From positions 186,001-250,000 of the forward strand of contig JAGTJL010000008.1 in NCBI GenBank assembly GCA_020746875.1: DNA of 64,000 nucleotides, written 5' to 3'. Positions 1-10,506 of the stretch are shown in pieces (position 1 is the first letter of the stretch; the number at the start of each line of letters is the position of its first letter). The DNA is from Rhexocercosporidium sp. MPI-PUGE-AT-0058 (taxonomy: Eukaryota; Ascomycota; Leotiomycetes; Helotiales). Position numbers and translations under genes: made by a program. The notes beneath the pieces were generated by a model that worked only from the letters and a program-made list of their open reading frames with translations, was not told the DNA's origin and ran no database searches.

Positions 1-607
1 TGAAGCCAGATTTGTAGATTTCGGACGTAGTCGACGTGAGATACATGGCTGCGTAAACACAGGGCCCCACGAATGAGACCCAAAATACATCGAACATCAT
101 CCAGACCCATCTTAGATTCTGTGAGTAGTACTAGCGTCAATTCTCATCCCATGCAGAAGAGCAACAAGAAAGACTTACCAACATGTCCCAAACTCCACCT
201 CTCCAAGCATCTCTATTGCCCAAACACTGCATTCGCCAATACCACTCTTTAGCCCAGGTACCCTTCCATTCTACATCCTGCAAAATAGCAAGGCATTTCT
301 GCGTATCGTCCTCTCCAAAACCTCGAGTAACGAAGATAAGTTCGTTGTAGTAGAACCACCAACCGCTGAGGCGGACGTGGAAAATACAAAAAGGGAGAGC
401 GAAGAGCGCATAGATGGCGAGTATGATGAAGCAGATTTTGCGTGAGGTGGAGCGGCAGGTTGTCATGATGTTGTCAGGGAGGGAACGAAAAGTGTCTATT
501 AGATCCATGTTTGAGAAACGTGGCATACAATGGTGCACGAATACGAGCCGAAGATTGTAGCTCGGTAAGTTGTAAGAGTCGATGTGCTTAAGCAAAGGGA
601 TGCGCAT
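1..607 (-). CDS. Membrane protein, 3' part outside the window
   Basis: Not recognised. The start is the ATG at 605-607. Exon 1 (607-179) ends at a GTAAGT donor; the intron is 119-178, and exon 2 resumes in frame at 118 and runs off the window. Two hydrophobic segments are visible: one around residues 55-80 (KICFIILAIYALFALPFCIF) and one in exon 2 (MMFDVFWVSFVGPCVYAAMYL). Between them lies a W/R-rich stretch with a WRMQC motif. The layout (membrane segment, aromatic stretch of about 70 residues, second segment) resembles the N-terminal part of the next gene on the same strand, so the two may be distant relatives; that is inference only. Function is unknown and the C-terminus cannot be seen. 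Confidence 0.6.
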
Positions 608-1016
608 CGAGAGATTCCTCAGAATTGAGCGCAGGTTAACTTGGGAGTTGGAACATTGGATGAGGTGAGGTAGTGATTGTCAAGTGAAGGCCTCAAGCTG
701 GCGAAGACAAAGAAAAGGTCTGGGAGCGGAACGGGATTTGAAAGAGAATGTCTTGCGTGGGAAGCGGAGTCAGGTCAAACCTATCAGGACAGACAAAGAA
801 TGGCAATCAATATGCCGAAAGCGGAAAATCAAGAGAGGAGCGACAATGGGTACCACAGATTTTGATTTGATACTCGAGAAAGGGTGCAAACGATAACCAG
901 TGGGTGTAATTCAAGATGCTATAAAAATGCAAAAAAATGTGACGGAGATCGGAACTGGAAATGTTTTCCCCAAATAGAATGTCACCTCACCCGCGACCAA
1001 TTCTTCTGCTCTCTAT
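608..1016. other. Intergenic, 409 bp
   Basis: No gene seen. Two short overlapping plus-strand frames (about 677-896) have no recognisable content. The stretch probably holds the promoter of the first gene and the terminator of the second. Confidence 0.6.
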
Positions 1017-4000
1017 TCAAGAGAAAGGATCCATTTTCCCACCCTTCTTCCTCATAGGAGGAACAGGATGTTTATCCCTCCCACCAGTAAGGGCATGCAC
1101 ATACTGGTTCTGAGCCTCTTTGAAGTTCTCAATTTCACGTTTCATAGTCTTCGGATCAGCGTTGACTCTCAAATTTATGGTGTTGAGGCGCGGGATGTGG
1201 CCTTTGATGCCATAGGCGGTGACATGGTTGTAGAGCTGCTCGCAGCGCTCTTGATTTTCTTTCCACTCATTCTGGAGGCGCTTGCGCTCGGTGTCTTTGG
1301 GCGTGCCGGTTATTGCTTCGGGGGTGTAGTCGATGCTTTTAACTCCTGTGCCGTCTTCGATGGCTTTGGGAGTTAGGTCGGAGGGGCCGGGGGGCTCGAA
1401 GATGATGACTGGACCAGAAGAAGGGTCGTTGATGATTTTCGCTTTCCACTCGTCAGGCCAGCGTTTATCCTCCGTCATGAAAGGTGCCAGACCAACGGCT
1501 TTACGGAACTTTTCGACGTCGAGAGGGAGCAGTTGTGGGTTTGGTTCGAAACGGACGAGTTGTCTGCCGGCTTCGTCTGTGACGAGGAGCTCCTTTTGGG
1601 ACTTATGCACGTTCCAGTGGGAGATAGTGATTTCGGCGAAAGTACGAGCGATGACGAGATCTTTCCAGCGCTGTTCATATTTGTCGTCGTGTTGAAGGCG
1701 TACGCGGGGTGGCCCGGCTTTCGTACCCGGAAGGTGGTATTCCTCCGTGCAGGCGACAAGTTGCTGGATACGTTTGGCGAGGATGGAGAGTTCGTGGTTG
1801 GAAAGGTTCATGGCTAAGTTCTCGGGGGAGTCGTAGGGTTTGCTGAAAAGTTCGTCGAGGTGGTCAGTGGGGAGCCAGTCGGGGGGCATGCGCTTGTTGG
1901 CTATAATTTGGAGGTTGAGGCCGGCGATCGAGTATTGCATTGCGGAGTAGATCTCGAATTTCTTTTGTTTACGACGACTAAGTCGGCGTTCGGTTGGGTG
2001 ATTAGGGAGTAGAGCGGGAATGAAATCGAGGACTTCGTGGAGGACTTCATTGAGAATTGCGTTGACGCCTTGGATGTTGGGGTCGTCGGCGTGGACAGTC
2101 ATGTTGTTATCTAGGAATGAGAAAAGTTGGAGACCGCGGTTGTAGAGGCGCTGGCATTCGGATACGACCAGTTTCTCGACCAGCATCTCGAGGTTTTGGA
2201 TGTGTGGATTCGTGAGTTCGTTTGACTTTATCAGCTGCATACCAGCTTCAGCTGGTGGTAATGCGAGCATATGAGAACTCTTATCGTTCCTAACGGGCTG
2301 GTGATACCAAGGTGGAAGGACAAAACCTTCGCGGGTATAGATTTCATTCATAACGACTATGGCCTGCCACAATCTCTGGTAAATCGGGAAGACTCGAAGA
2401 TGATTCTGTTCGTAAGTCATAAAATCGATCTTCCAATCTTGAGGCCGCGTAGTATCGAGACCGATTCTAATGTCGATGATGTTCCCTCCAAGACGTTCAA
2501 CTTCTCGCTCAAGTCTATTCTTATATGTCGCCTCTCTCGCAACTTCCTTACGCATGATATCGACCTGCAGATCCGTCGTGTCGGCTCCACAAATCCCCAG
2601 AGCATATAGCTGAGCCAGCTTGATAGTGACTTCAGAGAGGTATGCCCTGAGCTGAACATGCTGCGCCTCCTTCGGATCCATACCAAGTTTGATACAGGCA
2701 TCGGTAACAAGGAATTGGTCTTCCCGCATGTGAGCAATGATACGATCATAGTTCTCTTCCAACTCTTGAATACGCTTCTGGCAACTTGCTTCATTCTGGC
2801 ACTTCTCAGAGTGGGATTCTTTTTCTTTGGCGAGTTCTTGTCGTAGAGCCATACCCGCGAGGGATAATTCATTCCGCTCTCTCTCCAGCTTTCTGATTGT
2901 TCCTCTCGCCTCGTATAGTTCCTTGAGAGCAATTTCTCGGTCGAGGCCAGCGCCACTCGTGTAGTCAACGCTCTTCTGTAATCTCCCCAACTCCCTTCTG
3001 TATTGTCTCTCTTGCTCGTCCTTCTCGCTAAGAAGCTTCACGTATTCAGAATCTCGCTGCATGAACATCTCTTCCCAGTGCTTGGATCGGGCGTCCTTGA
3101 ACCGAGAATTGTGCCAGTGGCCTGGTGAAGGTAATCCACCGTTATTACGAGCTTCACACCTGTCCCGTTCAGCTGTCACTAGGCCGAGATTGGTGTTGGC
3201 AACATCTAGGAGACGTTTTCCGTTTTGAAGACTTTCCTGGGCTTCCCAGAGTTGCGTTTGAAGTGCTGCATTGTCATCACTCAACTTTGCCATCCTACGA
3301 TCCTTCTCCGTGTAGCAGTGGCAAGGATTGACATGGGTGCAGATATGCATGGGAGCAGACCCGAGCAGATTCTTTGGGAACTTCGAAAAGTGGTCCAAAA
3401 TGCAGCGCCAAAGCCAGGTAAAGACTGCGATGATTGGCCCGGCGAAAAGATTTGCACTGGCTGCATCCCATGCGGGTTTGAACCGGCTGAAGACGAAAGC
3501 ATCCACCACGACATAGATGGTTATGATGCTGGTGAAGCCTACCCCTACCAGAATGGCCAAATAAGTGCGATCGTTGGCCATTAAGAAGACGAGGCCGGTA
3601 AAGAGACAGGCGTAGATCATCTTGCCCCAGAATGGACCTTTAGCGTGTAATGCATAGCGAGAAAATGCAGAGAGCTATACAGTCAGTCGGCATAAGATGA
3701 GCTCGGAGTGAGGCTTACTTTTCTGCCCACCGGCCGGAGCAAGAACCAGAACACGAATAACATTGCTGAGAAATACTACTCGTGTCAGCAAGGTAAGACC
3801 GGGAATCGTACAAACTCACTACGAAAGGGGATGCCGCGAAAGGATCTGTGACCAAGACGGCAACAGCTTGTGAAAAGGGTGACAACTGCCCGTCTCTATC
3901 CAGTCCGGCCTCATAGGCTCGGCACCTCTGCAAGTGGAACCAACTTTGATGGTCACCTCCCCACGCCCAGAAACTCCTCCCATCTCTCATGGCTCTGGAG

Positions 4001-4518
4001 CAGCCATTGATAATAAGGTCATAGCCATTATATGCCTGGTAGTAAGCGTAAACGTAGAATATCCAGCCAAAGAGTAACTGGTATGCGTAGGATATAGTGA
4101 CCCAAGTGGTCGCGAATCCGGCCAGGAGTGCAACCGCCAGTATTCCAGGTGGCGATTCTTGCCAAAAGTTTCTGATGCGGTTCCGGAACCAGCGGTAGCT
4201 GAATATCATGGCAGCTGTTAGAGGAGGAGGCTCTACCACCCGCTCCTGTCGGAGACGTTCTTCTTCAGCTCGGTGGTATTCTTGATATTGAACGCGTCTG
4301 GCTTCCTCTTCCGCTATTCTGCGCTGGTATTCTTGCTCTGCCAGTCGGCGCTGATTATGGAAGTGGCGTCGTTCTGCACTTCTTGTATCTTCTACTGCTA
4401 ATGCTCGCTGACCACTCAGTCTTCTTCGGTCATACAATTCTTGCCGTTGGGCCTCAGCTCTCTCCTCCTGTGTCTCCCTTTCCCTCCTTGCCCTGTCATA
4501 TTCTGCACCTGCGTCCAT
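1017..4518 (-). CDS. Multi-pass membrane protein with long coiled coil, 1137 aa, 3 exons
   Basis: No family recognised. Three frames join cleanly: exon 1 4518-3820, intron 3776-3819, exon 2 3775-3719, intron 3675-3718, exon 3 3674-1017. All junctions are phase 0 with a CTGAC branch site in each 44-nt intron. The TAG acceptor at 3776-3777 is preferred over a CAG 10 nt further on because it yields a membrane helix (YFSAMLFVFWFLLRP) and keeps the frame open into exon 3. In order, the protein shows an E/R/Q-rich helix (residues about 5-95), a hydrophobic segment near 125-155, further hydrophobic segments near 225-310, and then several hundred residues of charged heptad-like sequence. The C-terminal 400 residues are more globular and end in a basic tail. 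It may be an organelle-membrane tether or scaffold, but nothing in the sequence fixes a function. Confidence 0.75.
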
Positions 4519-5076
4519 TATCCAGTAATCTGCGTGACGTTGTATAGGAGTGTCTAAGTCTGGACCAAGCGGGCGAAGAAAGTGATTTGCCAGGTTGTTC
4601 GGGTGAGCGGCGATATTGAGGAGATGGGCTATAAGAATATACCCTATGCAAGCTGCTATGCGGGCATTTACGACGCCCTACGCAGGCTTTTGTGTGTTGC
4701 TCAAAATCCAACGTTGCTGCCTTGAAGTTGCTCAATTCCTAAACGTCGGAATGTGGGCTTCAGAAGACTTCATGAGATTCGATAATATTGATTGCAAGCA
4801 AGAAATAAGGAAATCCTAAACATGACATCGAGGACCATCGAGACGTTCGATGTAGACTGCAGTGTGGGAGCGAACACAAAGGACTCAAAATTCGAAGATG
4901 ATAACAAAGAAAAAACCAGACGAACGCAATTTGGAAGCTGCACACGAGGTGGACAAGGGCATCCGAATTGAGGAAGACAAAGAACAAAGGAGGCTGAAGT
5001 CCACTTACGGAAATAACTCATGGGGCCCCGCAAAGTAACAATAATCCAATTTCTCATTTCTCACAACTCATTTCTG
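4519..5076. other. Intergenic, 558 bp
   Basis: No supported gene. Overlapping frames on both strands here show no domain, plausible splice chain or codon preference. It probably holds the promoter of the coiled-coil gene and the 3' end of the PAP2 gene. Confidence 0.6.
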
Positions 5077-6199
5077 CTAATTCCCATCATCTTCATCACT
5101 CAATTCAAACTCTCTCGCTGGTCTAGCGAGCTCCTCATCATTCTTGATCTTCGCGAATCCCTCGTTGAAACTTGAGGCTCGAGATTGGAATGGCTCGCTG
5201 CATTTTGCGGAGTGGAGACGAGGGTAGTATCGTCGGTAGGAGAAATATGCGATGCCCATTCCAAGAATAGAACCACACGTCACGTCGTAGACATCGTGAC
5301 TGAAGGATTAGCAGTGCTGAGATGTTGGGTGAAGTAGACCTACCGATAGTCTTCGCAACGGCTGATGGCTATCATGGCAGCTCCCAGCAGGGGAGCAATC
5401 GCAAGAAGTGCTTTTGCGAGATCAGTCCTGGGCCTGAAGACGTGCATCTGGCCAGCAAAGAACAGAGCCAGATAACCCAATCCACTGAATGCAAAGGACG
5501 AGTGTCCGGAAGGAAAGCTCCTCCATCCATCATGTAGCCTATGGTGATCCGTTTCCGTACAGACATCAAAGGAGACTAGGACATTGTTTGGAGTGCCCTC
5601 TGCTGGTTTGCATCGAGATATCAGGTCTGGTCGAGGACGTCCGACAGCATTCTTAATACAATCTGTAATGAATAGTGTGAGGACGATACTGCAGCAGTCA
5701 GTAACGATCGCAAATGGAGGCCTTTCTGAAGACATACCTTATGAGCAGACCCAGTATCGTAACATGGAACTTATGAACTCCAGCCCTCGAGATCCCTAAC
5801 CAGACAATGAGGCAAATCAGGGGTACCACAGCACCATAAATGATACCCCAAGTGACCGGAACCCGTTCCGCCAAAGCATGGGGATACTGAATATTGATAT
5901 TATTGATAAAGAACATGCGGTGGAAGGGTTCGACGAGAGTGACAAGCTGGTAGGTACATTAGCCATGATTCCGTCGAGTCCAACGAACAAGACTTGCCAA
6001 TATATATGCAGTCAACAATAATGCAAAACCCAGGTAATCCGCCGCGTATGTTTTCTACAGGTGCCAGTTAGAGAAATCATAATGTGATAAGGCCATTGGA
6101 AATGTCTACCTCCCAAAACCTCGCTACAGCTCCAATCCAGCCAGTCTGAGCAGCAAGTCCCAACCCTCTTCCACTGGGAGATCTAGCATTGCGAGCCAT
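5077..6199 (-). CDS. PAP2-family lipid phosphate phosphatase (DPP1/LPP-like), 307 aa, 5 exons
   Basis: Integral membrane phosphatase expected to dephosphorylate phosphatidate, diacylglycerol pyrophosphate or related lipids. Exons: 6199-6110, 6054-5998, 5946-5738, 5688-5344, 5299-5077; they sum to 308 codons. The three PAP2 signatures are present: KNAVGRPRP (motif 1), FPSGHSS (motif 2) and SRCEDYRHDVYD (motif 3, formed across the last intron), so the catalytic His residues and the Arg are intact. Before motif 1 the EPFHRMFFINNINIQYPHA segment matches the luminal region typical of fungal DPP1-like enzymes. Hydrophobic segments flank the motifs and the C-terminus is acidic (LSDEDDGN). Intron 5947-5997 begins with GC rather than GT (GCAAGT donor). 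The start at 6199 is preferred over upstream Met codons because MARNARSPSGRG resembles the short basic leader of relatives. The exact lipid substrate cannot be read from sequence. Confidence 0.9.
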
Positions 6200-6569
6200 T
6201 ATCCAACGAGCAACGTCTTTTATCAAGGCCACATGCCTTCCGTAGTAGATTGAAGCTATTCGAGGAATGGTGAAATAATTTATGGAGGTTTGTGAGATAT
6301 AAGAGGGGGTTACGTTGGATTGGATGCTGCTACTGATGATAGATGATGTGAGGCAATGGGGATCCTGGCCACGCGACCTCAACCTTGTCTTCAGCCTCGC
6401 TTACTCAGCACTGGATATTGATAGCAACAATCCCGCGCCAGCACAACTGCTACACCTTCACCTTGTTGACCACGACTACCACTCGACACTCGAAACCATC
6501 TCCTCGAGTGCCCAACTCATCCAAATCTACAGTTCAGACTTTGATTCCTCCGCTAACCCCACACTGACA
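6200..6569. promoter_or_regulatory. Divergent promoter region between PAP2 gene and MED7
   Basis: This 370-bp stretch separates two genes transcribed away from each other, so both promoters must lie here. No TATA box stands out. It contains a TGATGATAGATGATG stretch near 6335. Confidence 0.5.
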
Positions 6570-7518
6570 ATGGAAGAACAACAACCCGCCTCCTCCCTCG
6601 CAACAGCCTTCCCCTCTCCCCCTCCATTCTGGAAATCCTTCACGCCCGAGAACACAACACGAATCGCCGCCCTTCGAGCCGCCGAATTCTCATTCCTGCG
6701 ACAAGCACAAGATCCTGCGAAAGAAGTGCCAGTGCGAATCCTCGATCTCCCAACGGAATTGAGGAACCTGCAACCGCCTCAACCGCCGGTTGATGGGAGT
6801 TATAGGTGTTTCGGGGATCCTTTCAAGGTGAGTTTGATTGGCATTTATCTCATACTGGGGGAATATGCTGGGGATATTGATACGGACTGAAATTCTTTGT
6901 TTGAAATGGATGGTGCTGATTGCAACATAGCTCGATGAACCTCTTCCTACACTAGAAGCCCTTGGTCTGGAACAGTTATATACACCACCTGGAACACCGA
7001 ATGGTAATAGCAAGCATGTAGATCGGGCATTCATACTGAAGCGCATTGCGAAGTCTTTGCTGTTGAACTTCTTGGAGCTGGTTGGGATTATGAGTATAGA
7101 TCCAGAACAGGTACGTCTTGCCTCACGCTTGCTTCCATTTTACGCCAAACAAGGGCCTCTACTTCTGCGAACTAGATTGTGTTAGCCTGACGTGATGGAC
7201 CAGTACGCCGAGAAAGTCGACCACATCAAAACTCTCTTCGTGAACTTCCATCACCTGCTTAACGAATACCGACCGCATCAAGCGCGGGAGAGTCTGATTC
7301 TCATGATGCAGGACCAACTGGAACGGTCGAGAGCTGAGACAAAGGCTATTGGGGAGATGAAGAAGAAGGTTGAGGGCATTTTGGAGGGGTTGAGTGTTAG
7401 TCTGGAAGTGGAGAAGGCGGGGTTGGGGAATGGGGTCGGTGCTGGACAGGAGAGAGAAGTGGCGGAGGAGGGGAGGGATGTTTGGGAGGAGTTGGAGAGG
7501 GAGTTTGGTGTTGTTTGA
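6570..7518 (+). CDS. MED7: Mediator complex subunit 7
   Basis: Subunit of the middle module of Mediator, which links transcription factors to RNA polymerase II in the nucleus. Exons 6570-6827, 6931-7110 and 7186-7518 give 256 aa, close to the usual fungal MED7 size. Recognised by the N-terminal [15 protein letters not shown], the central [25 protein letters not shown], the helical [20 protein letters not shown] and the following [32 protein letters not shown], all in family order. The C-terminal half is a long helix that pairs with MED21 in the known complex. Intron 1 is 103 nt and intron 2 is 75 nt, both GT-AG. The start is the first ATG of the frame that opens with an acidic and Gln-rich leader. 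Expected to be an essential, constitutively expressed gene. Confidence 0.95.
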
Positions 7519-8101
7519 GGGGCTGAGGAATAATGGCACAGCTCAAGACTTTACATTGGATAGAGGACGTATACCTGATCCAGATTTTGGTAGCAAGCGG
7601 GCAGAATACTTGCTTCACATTCTCGAGCGCAGCGAGGATGGGGGCATGGGGGTAAACCCCTATGAAGAGACCATTTTTAGTAGGTAGTGTACCTGAATGA
7701 CGCTCCACTGGCCCTTCGGAGGCCATTGACGTGGAGACGGTCTTCGAAAATCAATGGAACCCAAACTAGCCGTCCGAAATGCCATACAATTCAATAGCAT
7801 GTCATGCCAGAAGAATGTCCTGCCAGCAGAGGTGGGGGGGAGGAGGCAGAAAGACGAGAGTGCAGGTATCATCAATGCGAGATCCATTGATGTGTTCAAT
7901 CAATTCTTCGCAACAGAGCAATCTGTCTCCATGTCAACGCTCGCAAGTCCTCCCCAACCGTCTCCAGTAGCCTCTCGGTATCAGAAAGCAACGCAGTAAA
8001 CACACGCAAAGATCAAAAGCCTGGTATATCCTTCCCTCCTGTCCTTCCTTCCTTCCTACCTCCCTATCCCCCCTTCTTCACCCTTAAGCCCAAGTCCCTC
8101 T
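7519..8101. other. Intergenic, 583 bp
   Basis: Convergent 3' region between MED7 and the small Cys-rich ORF. Short frames on both strands show no recognisable protein; CT-rich tracts lie at about 8030-8100. Confidence 0.6.
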
Positions 8102-8272
8102 CTACATAACCGTACAAGGAATGGGAATGCAGCAGCACTCATACCCATCACACTCAATACACTTTGTCTTGCCTGCCGCGCCGCCCTCGCCCTTGACGAT
8201 GCTGCTTATGGTGGAGGAGGCTGCTGAGCCAGGACCGTTGCGGTTTACGAGGGTAGAGGTTGAGGTGCACAT
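8102..8272 (-). CDS. Small Cys-rich protein, 56 aa
   Basis: Unrecognised ORF shorter than the usual 60-codon cutoff. It reads MCTSTSTLVNRNGPGSAASS onward and ends in a Cys-dense tail containing KCIECDGYECCCIP, with 6 Cys in the last 20 residues. No signal peptide is visible. The start context (GCCAGAATGT) is acceptable and the Ser/Gly/Ala-rich body shows a coding-like codon choice rich in C at third positions. A metal-binding or palmitoylated tail are possible roles, but neither is shown. No intron is needed; an upstream exon cannot be excluded. Confidence 0.5.
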   Translation of the reverse strand: MCTSTSTLVNRNGPGSAASSTISSIVKGEGGAAGKTKCIECDGYECCCIPIPCTVM

Positions 8273-9747
8273 TCTGGCAATAGGTGTTTAGTGGGGTTGT
8301 TGGTGGGTTTGTGAGGTTTTGATGTGAGGCTGCGATGTTTGTCAGTTCAGCTTCTTCTTTGATTACAGCCTCGGTGCATGGTAGGAAGGGGAGGCAAGTA
8401 CAGAAGCTGTACCAGTTCATCTACTCCACAGCAAGCAAATAAGAAAGGTAAACTCACTAATAACTTGCAGGCTGAGGTATATTTCTCTCTTCGATTGTGG
8501 TTTGAAAGGTTGAGAATTAGATGGAACAGAAAGTAGACTTGTAGTCAAGATAAAGTAGCCAGTGCCCTGCTTTAAGTGCATGAAGTGGAAGCTCCAATAC
8601 TCGGTGGTGATTGGTCTAATCCAGTCACTTGCAGTGCAGGGCTTCAGCTCAGATCGAGAACTGGTCCACGCAATCGAGGTGGCGTGGCTGCATGGATGGC
8701 TGAACCATGGCATGGTACTGTATGGCATGGGATTGCGTTGATTGGACTCACATGAGGGGGCTTGAAAGTAGGCGAGCTATTTTTGGCATGTTTGGAGGAG
8801 AAGTCTGGCAATTTTGCTTCTTCTCCTACTGACGATACTTTGCTTTGCTATTGACATCCAGTTCGAGTTCCATCATGTGGGTGAAAAACAGAGTTGTATT
8901 CCTCTGTTAACGTCAAGTCGTAGTCAGATCTGGGTGTCAGAACCTTAATTCAGTCAGTCTGCATGTCCGGGGTATGCCTGCTGGGTCACCCTACGTCATT
9001 GAAATGAACACTTCTCTTCCTTACAGGGCGCAGAAGTATATCCTCAATCAGATTCTCTCGCCTGTCTATTTTGCTTTCGTTCGTCTTTCTCTCTCTCTCT
9101 CTCTCCACCCAACCCCCCTCCTCTCTCCCTCCCATTCTCCTCTTCGCTCTCCATCTTACTCAACCTGTACCCCTGCACTACCTGCTCGAAACGTCTGACG
9201 CTTCTCCCCGCACACCATCCCCAAAACACTCCTCGCTTCCCAGACTCAGGGGCTCGTTACCACCACAACCCTCGTACGGCAGATGGCCCTTTTGCCGGCA
9301 CCATACATACATTGTTGGCAATTTTTTCATTTTTATTTTCTGATTGATGACTTGAATGGGTCACTCAGGTAAAATAGGAAATAGGACAGGATACGTTCCT
9401 CTGTTCAGAGTGACCGTTACTCCCGTGAGCCGTTGAGTACGAGATGAAATGAGATGAGATAAGATGTACGACGGAAGATCGTAACAGGAAGGAACGGGAG
9501 GGTGCCTGCCTGGTCGAGTAAACACCTCACTTCAGATTAAGCGAGATCGTCATGTCAAAAGCCGAACTTCAACTTCGGTCTTGTCTGATTTCCCTTTTCT
9601 TTCTTTAAGTTCAAGTTCAAAGTTCAAATTCAAATTCAAATTCAAATTCAAGTTTAACTTTTTCCTCCACCAACCGCCATCAACACCACGGAGACATCAC
9701 CACACCATCCAATCAATCTCATTCAAGAACCCTCAATATCAACCAGG
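8273..9747. other. Long upstream region of the phiA-like gene with low-complexity tracts
   Basis: No supported gene in 1475 bp. It contains a (TC)n microsatellite at about 9088-9105 within a wider C/T-rich tract, and a TTCAA(A/G) repeat array at 9607-9656 just upstream of the secreted-protein start. CT-rich tracts are common in promoters of highly expressed fungal genes, which would suit a wall protein. Confidence 0.5.
9607..9656 (+). repeat. TTCAA(A/G) short tandem repeat
   Basis: About seven consecutive TTCAA-core units of 5-7 bp occupy this stretch, about 90 bp upstream of the ATG of the phiA-like gene, probably in its 5' UTR or core promoter. Confidence 0.85.
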
Positions 9748-10506
9748 ATGATCGCTTTTCTTCTCCTCATCTCTGCTCTCCTCGCTGCCACCACCGCCCA
9801 GATCTTCACCTTGACAACTTATGCCCCCGACTCACCCCTCCACAATCAAAAGATCCAAGCCGCCGGCCAAGCTTTCTATCTCGGTCTCGACCATCCTACG
9901 ACTTACTGCCCTACCATTGTTGATCCCAATTGTCCCAATGCCACCGATACGCGTTTGGCTAGTATGAGTGCGTTATGGGTATGTATTTGAGCCATCTCCT
10001 CGTGGTTCCGTATCGCTTGACTTGAATCAGTATGAGAGAAGATTGCTGACAATATATCAGGTCGAGGTTCCCGGCGGTCAGCAAACCTTCATTCGATCTG
10101 ATGGCTCGCTCGGATATACCCAAGCTCACTCTGCTTCTGTCCCTTCCAATGCTTATCGCGGTGGTTTTGTCAATGTGACAATCAGCTCAGACTGCTCGCC
10201 TGATGTCAATGTCTTCACTTGGAAGGCTCCTGATGGATCGACTGGTTAATATCCCCTACCTCAGATTCCCTCATCTGCCCCCCATTCCTCCCAACATCCA
10301 TCCATATAGAATATCGTGCTGATGAGTCCCCCACAGAAGGTGTTCTCGCTTGTCCAGACGTTCCATCCTACATGGAGAACCTCGCAACCCATCAGATCTT
10401 CGCTAGAACTCCGCAGTTCAATCTCACTGATTGTATTGAGTTAGAGGGCTTATCTCCAACTATCTTCCCTCAGCTAGCTCCGTTTGGTGCTTGGCAGTAT
10501 GTTTGA
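9748..10506 (+). CDS. Secreted phiA-like / IgE-binding-type cell wall protein, 194 aa
   Basis: Exons 9748-9978, 10061-10244 and 10337-10506 join in frame to 195 codons. Residues 1-18 form a clear signal peptide (MIAFLLLISALLAATTAQ). The mature part has the phiA-family pattern: small globular protein with a QAFYLGLDHPTTYCP segment, then VEVPGGQQTFIRSDGSLGYTQAHSASVP, typical of fungal 'IgE-binding protein' and phialide wall protein homologues. N-glycosylation sequons are visible (NATD, NVTI, NLTD), and there are five Cys in the mature chain that could pair as disulphides. Expected location is the wall or secreted fraction, where phiA of Aspergillus supports phialide and conidium formation; the role here is inferred from family resemblance. 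There is no GPI signal. Confidence 0.8.

Noticed and set aside
1068..1817. Several plus-strand frames of 90-120 codons
   Set aside because: They are antisense shadows of the coiled-coil gene.
10318..10345. CTGATGAG sequence recalling a hammerhead ribozyme core
   Set aside because: It lies at the end of an intron in the phiA-like gene, lacks the required GAAA partner and flanking stems.
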